Assembly: GCF_900496995.4 (NCBI RefSeq)
Contig: NC_044009.1
Location: 40,819,505-40,883,504, forward strand
DNA from: Aquila chrysaetos chrysaetos
Taxonomy: Eukaryota; Chordata; Aves; Accipitriformes; Accipitridae
DNA: 64,000 nt
Reading direction: 5' to 3'
This document shows positions 13,905-24,300 of this stretch, piece after piece. A model generated the notes under the pieces. That model saw nothing but the letters and a program-made list of their open reading frames with translations. It searched no databases and was not told the origin of the DNA. Made by a program: the position numbers and the translations under genes. Each line of letters opens with the position of its first letter. Within the stretch, counting starts at the first letter, position 1.

Positions 13905-14075
13905 TCTTTCCTGTAATCAAAGAATTGGAGAAAATAAGCCAGAAGAGACCTGGAGAGGTTATCTCATCCATCCAGGGCCAGGTCATTAAGCCCAAAGTGT
14001 TGCTGGCACAGATTCACCTAGCTTCTTATAACCTGACCTTGGAAAGAGAGAAAGAGGAGAGAAACACAGATATGG
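13905..14075 (+). repeat. CR1-type LINE 3' end fragment
   Basis: TCAAAGAATTGGAGAAAATA, then AGAGACCTGGAGAGGTTATC and TCATCCATCCAGGGCCAGG follow the usual order of an old amniote CR1 3' end ('gggacctggagaggtcatctagtcca'). It lies directly before a separate CR1-like piece at 14090. Confidence 0.5.
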
Positions 14076-14089
14076 TAAAAGGGCTATAA

Positions 14090-14290
14090 AAATATGGCCA
14101 GTGTATATGAATTCAAAATAAGACTCATTATTAAGAGACCAGTGGGGCTGAGCTGAAAATCAAGAAGGGATTGTACCACAAGATGAATGCAGATAAAAAT
14201 GAAGAGATCAGTTGAGTATAAACAGATTAACATGCACAGTACTGCAGCAGGAAGCAGTGAGAATCTGAGGATTGTAAATGCAAAGGGAAA
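14090..14290 (+). mobile_element. CR1-like LINE ORF2 fragment, sense copy
   Basis: This stretch aligns base for base, with scattered differences, to the reverse complement of about 15765-15930. Shared words include GAATTCA, GGCTGAGCTGAAAATCA / GGCTGGGCTGAAAATCA and TTGTACCACA. The second copy is continuous with a reverse-transcriptase-like stretch, so I read both as pieces of the part of a CR1-type LINE that precedes the RT domain. Confidence 0.5.
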
Positions 14291-15389
14291 ATGCAGATTG
14301 TCTTCCTGTGGATTTGGAAACCAGAAAAAATTAAATGATGAAGTGAAAGTCATAGAAAAATGTATTCGTGGGAACTTCTGGCTATGCAAAGCATCTGGTA
14401 GCTGAGTATTACATTTAAGCATGAATCATCCTGCAGATTCCCCACTTGCATAAAGGATAACTCAGAAAAGAGGAAATTTTACAGAAAGCAGTCCTTGCTT
14501 TCGTGCTTACCAGTTGAAGTTGTTTAGCACATGATTTTCATAGAAATTCAGGAGGGCGCCTCATCCACCTGCCTTCTCTGGGACAGGACTCGATATTTAG
14601 CCAGTCCCTAATACGTTCTTACATCACAGGCATTAGGGATTGCCTGAATCCTGCAGCCCCAGCCACACCGTCTCTGTTCCACTGCTCACCTGTCCTTGCA
14701 GAAAGGGAATTTGGCCAAAAGCAGCCCCAAATCTTTTTTACTGAAAATAAAGTCAGTTGTTTTTCTCATCTTACCCTCAACAAAAATGGAGAATAGTTGG
14801 TCTCTGTGGCTGCTTTTCCTGTCAATGGGTAAGGGTAGCATTTGGTAGTCTTCTTCCCTGAATTTAATCTTTTTCATTCCAGACCCACAAAGTGGTTTCT
14901 CCCATTTAGCAACATCATTTTGAGTTCATACCCTGTTCTTCTCTAGGCTCGCTCCATCCTGGTTTCAGACACAAACATGAGCAGCACACTGGCTGTGCTG
15001 ATGTTCTCTTTGCTCATGGAAAAGCTGAGGACCTGCATGTTTCATAGCCTCCTAATCTGATGGAAAATCATTGATAGCTACTCTGAGAGGCATTTCGCAG
15101 TTGCCCACTATATGGGTATTTCATATGGACCCTCTTTTCCTTGTGAGGCATTAGAGATGCTAGAGGTAGGATACATCACATCCACAGCTGCTCTAGCAGT
15201 TACACCACTTACCCTGTCACCAAAGAATAATACAGTCTGGCTCGAGAGCATTTCTTCCAATCCAAAATGGTTGTTTGTAATCCTTATTCTCCTTTTGGTG
15301 TTTAGAAGGGATTATCCGATAAAGTATCTCTCTGGCTATGGAGCAAGCCTGGGTTGTCCTAACCCGCCTTTTTGAAGGCAGTGGTGATG

Positions 15390-15990
15390 CTTGTCCTGCT
15401 TCTGCCTATCACAAGGGAAGTAGTTCAATACTGCATTCAGCATTTGAAGGTGAACTTCATCAGGCTCTAATGATTTGAGCACATTTGAGATATCCAAATA
15501 TTCTTTAAGCGGTTTTTGTCTCATTTCACCCATATTCCTACTAGTTCATTTTAATGGTGTTATGTATCTTGTTGCAATTTATTTTTTTTTAGTGAAGACA
15601 AAAAGGACACAACTTTTCTGGCTTCTCTGGATGAGCTTTTATTTGCTCATTTTCTAGTTTAAATAACAGACTTTCATTTTCCTTTCTCTTTCTCCAATAT
15701 CGACAGCATTTCTAACATCTTTTCTTATTGCCTTTTGTGTCCCCCTGCTAGCTGTAATTCGTTTTGTGCCTTAGCTTTGCAGCTTCTGTCACTCCATGCT
15801 TGATCTGTTTGTTTATACTTGTCTTCAGAAATGCCACCTTATTTCCATTTGTGGTACAATTCCTTCCTGATTTTCAGCCCAGCCTCACAGGTCTCCTTCT
15901 ATCGAGTGTTATTCTGAATTCATTTGTATCTGAGGTGCTTGCAGATTTATTCTCTTTAACTTGTTCTTGCTGTTTGCCATGAGTTACCGT
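15390..15990 (-). mobile_element. CR1-like LINE ORF2 fragment, antisense copy
   Basis: On the minus strand the segment about 15533-15400 encodes LKEYLDISNVLKSLEPDEVH, then LQML. This corresponds to the start of the LINE reverse transcriptase domain ('LNVLKSMGPDEIHPRVL' type). Upstream of it (to about 15990) is Lys/Asn/Gln-rich coding-like sequence as expected before the RT domain. The frame breaks after LQML and the catalytic motifs are missing, so it is a dead fragment. It forms an inverted pair with 14090-14290. Confidence 0.5.
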
Positions 15991-15999
15991 TTATTACCA

Positions 16000-17899
16000 G
16001 ACATTTGAATTCCTTTTCTCCCTTTCTGTCTCAGAAAACCTTCTGGCAGCTAATGGCCTAAACATCTCTGCAGTGTATTTGACAAGTAGTACTTTAATTC
16101 CACCGACTGATAATGTTTTTTTCACGCTAGTATTAAAAAACGTTAAAAATAATCATTTAGCTTATGTGACGCACAGGGCTGTGTACACACTCAAGAAATA
16201 CAGCTGCAGGATGCGGAAAATATTAAGGAATCACATTGCAGCAGTGTGGGAGCCCTGTGCAAGGGATGGTGAAACCTTTTCTGTCTTCCTTCTGTATTAC
16301 TCCTTTAATAACTTTGCTGCTGTGTTTGCTCTGCTCGCCTGTGCATGGCAGAATATAGCAGGTTTCTACTGGGAGTTGTCTAGAGATACTTAGGGTGGTA
16401 AAAGACACCACCAGAAGCCTCAAAAATATTCCTGCTGCCTCTAGCACAGGGTCAGACTTGCAGGACACAAGAGTACATGCTAACCTGGTGTGCAGATGAC
16501 AGGACCAACACGCACAAGTCCTGTTCCTTGCACTGCCCCCAGTGTTGGGTATGCTTTTGAGTCACTCTTGCCCATGAAAGTGGTTTAACAAAGCCTAGCT
16601 CCCTGGCGGCTGTTTATAGCACCTGAGAAGGGACCTAGGTGAAAAGCAAGGTTGTGCGGGTGTGCAAATCACTGGGAGGACTGAAGATGAGGAGCTGGTC
16701 TCTGACAGTAGCGGGGAGGTACCAAACTGTTGCTTGGTCACTGTAGAAGAAAAAGGGAATAAGAAACAGTAGACCTTCCTGGCCTCATCTGAAGTTTGGG
16801 CTTCACGTTTAGCTGCCCAGTTGGCCCCATGTTTAGCTGCCCAGTTAGCAGGAGTGAAACAGGATCCCCAGGGATCTTCAGAGGAAGCAGTGCACATGAG
16901 GGAATGCGGAGAGTAATTATGCTTCCTCTGTGCACTCTGTCACATCTGAGCCCCTTATCTAAGTGTTTTCCATGTCTTGTTAGCAATAACTGAAGCCAGA
17001 TTAAGGATCTGTGGTGTGAGTGAAAGCCTCTTTCCTGGTTTGTCAGCTGCAAACCTGATTCCTGTGATACCCGATACCATACTAACAGCAACTCAGTATT
17101 GGAGCTAGGGATGACTTTATGGAGACTCCTTGTACCAGCTGCGGATTCTGGATGTGGTCTGTACTTTTGCTGATAAGAAAAGGGAGAAATATTTGGGAAA
17201 ATTCTTTGAACATTTGCCTTTTAAAGAAGCCAAATGTAAGGGGAAGAAAAAACCCCTGCACTGTGCCGAGAATGCTGCAGAACCACAGCCACTGAGGATC
17301 GTTTATGGGAAGGTTGTGAATTTTGCTCTGTAATTACAACTGGCACTGGAGGAATACTGATGAAGAATTCCTCTATTCCTGTGGGAAGGGCATGGAAGGA
17401 GTGACAACAGGGTACCTGCAGGGAGCTGAGCCCACATAGCTGCAGGGGGAATCCAGGGGCTCCCAGCACAGCGTAGGATGCATTTGCCACCTAAGGAGCC
17501 CCAGGGTGGCCTTTTGGATAATAGGAAGTAGAGACAGGGTTTGGGACTGCTCCTGGGTGCTGGCTGTGCCCTCCAGATTAAACTGTCCCATAGGAAAAGG
17601 CAAGGTCATTCCAGGGAATTGGTGCAGGAATGAACACTGGGTCACTTCACTCCTGGGATAGCAAAGAAATAATTTAACACAGTGCAGGCATCCGTGACAT
17701 CCAGTGTCCAAGGGTTTGGCGTGATGAGCATTTTAGTAGTTATGACTTTGGATGAATGTGTGACTTCTCAGTGGAATGAGATCCCTGCAGAATAAACCTG
17801 TCATTACTGCATCGGGAGGGAGATGCACACTCTGCTCTTAAATCTGCAGGCTGTAGGGGTATCTGGGACCTGGGATTTTTATTCAGCTCACATCTGTTC
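16000..17899. other. Upstream non-coding DNA, no recognised gene
   Basis: No exon or RNA gene was recognised. A 16-base word (GTTTAGCTGCCCAGTT) occurs twice, at 16807-16822 and 16831-16846, a small 24-bp imperfect tandem repeat. The rest is unique-looking sequence. Confidence 0.45.
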
Positions 17900-18207
17900 A
17901 GCATACAGTGTTGTGCTGGCTGGTGCACGTACGATAGCTGGGGGCATGCCAAGCAAATAGGAGGTCCGTGCCATGAAGTGCTGACAGCCCCAACCTGTGA
18001 ATGATTTAGGCTGCGTTCCCTGACTCTTCTTGAACTCTGGAGTTGTCTTTCCTGGTAGCATCTCCCTCCCCTTTCTGCCCTGGCTGCACAAATGTGCTCA
18101 ATTAGGGTTAACTCAAACTGAATCAAACTTCATGCCCGAGGTTGGAAATCTTCCCAGTCAACTCACCACAGCCACATAGCATGGTGGGAGACAAAGCAAG
18201 AGGGGAG
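17900..18207 (+). promoter_or_regulatory. Probable SLC15A2 5' UTR and proximal promoter
   Basis: This sequence lies directly upstream of the conserved start codon. I see no TATA box at a sensible distance and no CpG-rich stretch. GGTTAACT at 18106-18113 is a half-site-like match for HNF1, a factor of kidney and liver genes; that is only a suggestion. An in-frame ATG at 18181 with A at -3 and G at +4 lies here. A further upstream non-coding exon would not be visible by eye. Confidence 0.3.
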
Positions 18208-18312
18208 ATGAACGCTTTTCAGAGAAACGAATCCAAGGAAACTTTGTTCACTTTTATTTCTGCAGGAGATGATCCCCCCAAAGGAGATTTCCCTGTTCAG
18301 AAAAAGTCCCCG
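18208..18312 (+). CDS. SLC15A2: SLC15A2 coding exon 1: cytoplasmic N-terminus (residues 1-35)
   Basis: The exon encodes [14 protein letters not shown] followed by a charged, proline-containing stretch ending QKKSP. The first 14 residues differ from the human PEPT2 N-terminus at only two positions (A3, R6), which fixes the start at 18208. The exon ends in phase 0 before the donor GTGAGT at 18313. It carries no membrane segment and is the least conserved cytoplasmic part after residue 14. An in-frame ATG at 18181 could add nine residues; the conserved start is preferred. Confidence 0.92.
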
Positions 18313-21300
18313 GTGAGTGTTACAGCTGGTTTCCTTTGCTTTGCTTTCTGCTCAGCTTGCTCTAAACATTGCAAGATCTCTCTGTTCTTTCCTCTGTTGT
18401 GCTCTGGCTAGAGACAAACACCCTTTCTTGCAGAGGGTTGAAATAAGCATTAACAACTCAAGGCAAAAATCCCTCCACTAACCAGATTAAGTTAAGACAG
18501 TGCCTCTTAAAGGGAAAAAATGAACTGTCTGAATGTTCGGGAAAAAGGGTAAGGCTTTTGATTGCTGCCTTTTTCCTGAACACTACTTTCCTTGTGGGAA
18601 AGGACTTACTTCTCGGAAGCGGAGGGGGATGTTGTGCGTGGGAGGGAGGGAGGGAGTTGACCTGTGCATTTGCTTAGTTTGATGAAACCCACCAGGGAAA
18701 GGTCCCCAGATGCTGCAAAGCAGAAGGAAGTACATGGATTGAGGACAGGCCGCTGATGTATGTTACAGAGCCCAGCTGTAGTGCCAGAGTCTCAGGTTTA
18801 CATCTCTGGCTCTGATTTAAAGCCAGATTCAGGTGAATATTTTGTTGCCTTGCAGCTTTGATGTTTGTGCAGGTTTTCAGGCTATTTCTGGTTGACTGTT
18901 TGACCCCTAAAAACTGTACACTGGATTGACTTCAGGGAGAACAGGACTTGTATTGCACCTGCTTTGACTTGCAGGACAACATGGTAATACTTGCTCTTAA
19001 AGCTCACAGTCATGTCATTAGCAAGCCAACTATTTAATTCCCAGTTTTAAGTACTGTGCAGACATTAACTATTGTATATCCAGAGCTCCTGGGAAATACT
19101 AATCTTTGTCCCATTTTGCAGCTAGTCAGCAAGGAGAGGTGAGAACAAATGTCTCCTGTAGCTGGCACTTTAAATGACCTTTCTTTTTTCCAAAGTCACA
19201 GACTACCAACTTCCCCAGTATCTTTAAGAGCTGCATAATCCCACAGATCCCAGGTTTACAGTGGTAGTTAAGCCCAGCAGACTATCTGTGTGCTCATGAA
19301 TCCAGGCTTAGCCTCTTTGCTTTTGCTGAGGCTCTTTGCTGAGCAAGGTCCTCCTCCACGAAAGCAAGCAAACTGCATCTGGCTCTCCACATGGATGAAA
19401 GCTGCCCGCTTTTGGAAGTCCAGGCAGGCCGCAGGCAGGTCAGTGATACAGCAGAGAGAATACATGAGGATTTCTGTGTGTGCTGATGCCATCTTATGAC
19501 GTTACATGAGGATTTCTGTGTGTGCTGATGCCATCTTATGACGTACAAGGCAGATGGAAGTACCCCTGCTTGTAAGTTGTTGCTCTGTGTTTGTAAGCAC
19601 TTACTCAGGGTCCTGGCTCTGGCGCTTGGGGAGGTTTAGCTGGGAAGTCACCGCTTCATGCTCTCCTTTCCCTGCTTGCCCCTGCTTATCTGTAGGTGCC
19701 CATCCCAGAGCAGGAGTGGCTGAAATGGGTCACTGCCAGGTTTTCTGTCACTGCAGGTCACAGTGTGGCATGTGATACCTTAAACTGCTGCAGCTAAATC
19801 CAGCAGGGCTTGCGCATCTAGTGCTGGTTCAGGCAGCAGGGTTCCTGACACCTGGCCATCTGGGTTTGAACAGTCATGCTCTGCATCTCCATCAAATGTT
19901 ATTAAATCTCATGAGTACTGATAGCAAGGTCTATGGAAGAGACGAAGAAAAATATCCCTGTTATACAATTTTACTTCCAAATTCAGAAAATGTCTTCAAG
20001 CACCCACAGGAAACATAATTTGCCTCTTACAGCTTTTCTTCTTTGTTATGAAAAACTTGTTGGAGAAAGGTATTCTGTGTGTGCATATGTTTGTGTGTTT
20101 GTGCCTTTACAGCTTATATATGCCACCATTTTTGGGCTAGTCTAAAAGCAGGAGGCCCCAGTGTGGTTTCCAAGGGAGCCCACTCTGTCTTACAAGCCAT
20201 ATGCTAAGCTTGATGGTTTCAGAGTAAATAATAAATGAAATGGATAATTACATATTTACTTTAGTAAAGCAAAGAGGCCAAGGGTTTCTTAATGAAAAGG
20301 CAGCCCATAAATAGCACGAGAAAAATATATATGAAAAAAAGGACAAAAATATTTGTCTTTAGAGATGCTGGGTTAAGTAATGGAAAGTGTTTTTTGGTTT
20401 GGGGGGTTTGTTTTGTTTGTTTTTGTTTTTTTTTTTGTACAACCAGGCTCTTCTCTCTTGTTGCTTTTGTATAATGTTGAGCAAGACAGCATCATTAAGC
20501 TAGACTCTTCTAAACTTGATGCCATTGCTTTGGGAATCCAGATAAGCTCAGGTCTCTTGGTGGTGAAATAAACCTGAATAAACACATCTGTTTTGGTATC
20601 TGTATTTGCATTTGGGACTCAGGGAAGAAATACAGGAATTCATTATTTCTGACACGAGGCACAGAAGTGCATGTGAAGAGTTCATCTCACTTCACTGGCC
20701 CATACCATGGCTGTGCAAAACCATAAATATAAATGCAGCTGTTAATATCACACTCCTGCCCATCCCTCATGAAGTGCATGGCCAGCCCCTCTCTCCTACT
20801 AATTGGCAGAGGCTGGGCAGTGCTGTGAAAACCTGCTTTCCCTGTTGCGAGGCAGTGGAGCTAAGCAGCTGGAAGCTGCTTAACTCGGACTGCAGTGAGG
20901 TAGCAAGAGGGACGGAGGCCCACGCAAGGTCGTGCCAAGACTCATCTGTTTAAATGCTTTGTATTTCACTTGGAAACTGCTGATTTTAGCTGGAGTAAAG
21001 TCAGATTCAGTGAAAGAGTGGCCATGCTCAGACAGGTTTGACAGTCCCACTGCTGTTTTGTTTAGTTTTGATTAATAAATTGAATTATCCATAGCTATGC
21101 CAGCATTCTTGGAATACCAAAGGGATGCCATGCCTGAGGGAGTGCAGGACAGAGGGCTGACACTCTGCTTCAGTGAACGTGGTGGCACAGTTCGATGCAA
21201 GTGAGGTGCAGAGATTGGGGGCAGTTGTCACACAGGAGGGAGCAGCTTCACACAGAAGCAGACAGTAGCTCCCTGGGGTCTACCAACTGCAGAGGCAAGG

Positions 21301-24300
21301 TCTGGTACTAGGACAGGGAGCAGTTTTGGGGCAGGGTAGTAGCTTTATGTGAAGTATAGCAGAAAAGGCATCTGAAGGTGGTTTTGCATCTCAGTGGGTT
21401 TTTGCATTGCATTGGAGAGGTGGTAGGACCCTTCCACTGGAGTTCCTGGAGCTATGAGCATGGTGGGCTGCTGACAGTCCACGAATTCCCATGGTAGTCC
21501 TTACTGGGCCTATGTTAGTCAAGCTGATTCATTGGGGATCCTTAACCAAAGCAAGATAGGTGTGGGGTCCCCCCCCTCCTTTGAGTCCAACCCACAGGCC
21601 AGTCAAGCAGCAGTGGGCGCCTGGTTTTTGCACTGGACTCCTCTCCACCACCCAGGCATTGTGGGAATATGTTGCTGCAGTGAAGGCTTCCACAGAGTTG
21701 ATACGTTCTCATTTGTCTCCCGCAGAAACTCTGTGGCTCCAACTACCCCCTAAGCATTGCCTTCATCGTGGTGAACGAGTTCTGCGAGCGTTTCTCCTAC
21801 TATGGCATGAGAGGTATGTGGCCTGTGTCTGGGAAGCGACTTTCCTGTCCTTGGGTTTCTATACACACTAGCCTGGTGTTCCAGGGCTGTGCTGTATGTG
21901 GTCTCAGCTGTCTTTCAAAGTAAATTGGCATTTTGGGATGCAGGTATGAACAGTGTGCCCTAACATTGATGCTACACCTGCTCTGAGCAGAAGTTGGGAC
22001 TAGAGAGCTCCAAATGTACCTTCCAGTCTAAATTTTTACATGATTCCCTGTATCAAACCTGGTTTTCCAATGTGTGACATCTTTCATAGTTGTGTGCAAT
22101 CAGCGTGTTTGGGAATTGAATCATACAGGCACCTAATTTGCAAATAGAAAATGTGCAAAAACAGAACTACAGGTTACAGGAAGATAAGCTAGAAAATATA
22201 TTTTCCAGCTAAACATAAATGTTTATGAGCAAGGAATGCCTGATACTCATATATCTCATTTTAGCTTTTCTTGTGTTGGGGATTATGAGGAACAGGTCTG
22301 AAAGCACAGATCTTTCCACAACAATGCTCATAGCTGCTAGACAAATCAGTGGTTTTCTTGCCACCATGATGTAGTTTCCTGCTTACCTGCACAGATACAC
22401 ATTAATTATCTGATGTGATTTGCTTGTTTCCTTTTAGCTGTCCTGACACTGTATTTCTTAAGCTTCTTCCACTGGGATGAGAATCTCTCCACTGCTGTGT
22501 ACCATGCCTTTTCCGCGCTATGCTATTTCACACCTGTCATTGGAGCCATCATGGCAGACTCATGGCTGGGGAAATACAAGTAAGTGAAGACATCTCTCTA
22601 CTTCAGACAACATACATCTACACCATGCAGCCTGTGCAAGGGCAGTGCTGTGTGTGCTCCCGGTTTTGAGCTAGCTCAGAGTGCAGCAAAGACACACTTG
22701 CGAAGGTCAGCTCCTCTCTGTTAACAGATGAACAGCTGATCTGCTTGCTCATGCTGTTCTGTGCTCCTCTTTCACCCCAGGGCCAATAGGCAACAAAGTT
22801 GGAACAAATTAAATGTCACAAGCACACTTTTCCTCCACTGTCCTTCCCTATCCACCTTGAGGAAGCTGAGGTGTAGGGTGATTAACCCTCAGCTTGCCAA
22901 GATCTGCTTCTGAAAAGGATTCAACGATGGCGAGGAAGTGGTGTCATCCTCTAGATCTCACAGTTTCAGATGAAATATCACTAACTATACTATACTTACT
23001 TATGCTTTGACAGCATAGGGAACGTGTGAGCACGCCCATTTTTATACCAGAGAAACCTAGGTTCACTCAAATCATCTCCCTCAGCACATAACTAGGTAAG
23101 CTCTCCCTGAGTAAGTTAGGCAGTCTTCCCTTCCACTGATAAGTTGTGGGGCTATCATCTGCCCCAGAGTGGTGGTGAGCAGCTGGATATAGGACTTTCT
23201 TTGCTTGGCACTGTTTGTTCAATGTCTGAGGAGTTTTGACTGTCAGAGTGATGAAGTGCAGCTGAACCCTACTCTCTAGGACTAAGCACATCTGGCAGAA
23301 GAGTCTCAACAGGAAAAAAACCAGCTGCCATATGCCTTTCCAGCAAAAAGTTCTTAAGGAGATATCGATGTTCTTTTTTTCTTTGTGCTCAATTTTAGTC
23401 ATTCTCTTGTCCCTTTGAATGAAAAAGATAACAGTGGGGGTTTATTAAGTTCATTATTTAAGGTCACCTAGCAATGTTCATTGGTATTTGAGGGTATCTG
23501 TCTTGCAGCATGTTGCTGTGAGAAGGTAAAGCCTTATGCAGACTTTTGTGCATTAGGCAGGAGACTTTCCATAGAGTAATCCCTATGACTTAAAGGGAGG
23601 TGGCTTTTGCTGTAGTAGCTGGACCGTGGCCAATACCAAGGACAGGATAACAGATTAGAGGGGCTTTTAGGAATGATCTGATGTGGATCTAAATTAGTTG
23701 TTGCAACCAGGGTTTGGATGTGTCGAGTACCGCTTCCGTACTCAAAGCTCATAGGGCTTCTTCTACTGCCTCTGTCCTAAGAAGTCCTTCCATTCCCTCT
23801 GTGTGTGTCTAGTCTGCCCATAAATACATAGACATCTCTTAATCCTGAAGGTGATGAAGGAATAGCATACACTCAAGAGCCTGATCCTCCTAGTCAGGTT
23901 TCTTCTCCCTCACCAAGACATGGGAGGCAGATAGATGAGCTCGGTCCTTCAGAGGTACTTGGGGTCTAAACCAGACTTGTAATGGGGAAACCACACTCCT
24001 AATTCAGATGTGTTAGTCAGGTGGGTTGAATGTAGGCAACAGTCCCTATAGATGCCTTCCAGTCAAGGGATTCACCTAGCCAAATGCTACAAAATGTCAG
24101 TTATTAGTAATCTGGAAACTGAGTTGGACCTAAACAGTACTCTTCTATTTGCAGCCTTCCATGCATGACAAGACAGGAACATTTTTAGTTTATCCTGCTC
24201 AGCAACCTCTGCAAAGAAAGCAGGGGCTATCCCTCCTTAACCTGAACCCATTTGCCTATCTCTTTCTTCCAGTGCACTCAGTGTTGACACAAAAGAGTTA

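Larger units (their letters stand above)
18313..21725 (+). other. SLC15A2 intron 1
   Basis: The intron runs from GTGAGT to CCCGCAG. It holds a four-run G-quadruplex motif (18640-18654), a MIR-like remnant (about 19045-19170), a perfect 42-bp tandem duplication (19461-19544) and a T-rich simple tract (20394-20438). No other exon was recognised. First introns often hold enhancers, but no element can be assigned by eye. Confidence 0.85.

Noticed and set aside
14187..14405. 72-codon + strand frame as a small gene.
   Set aside because: It lies within the CR1-like fragment.
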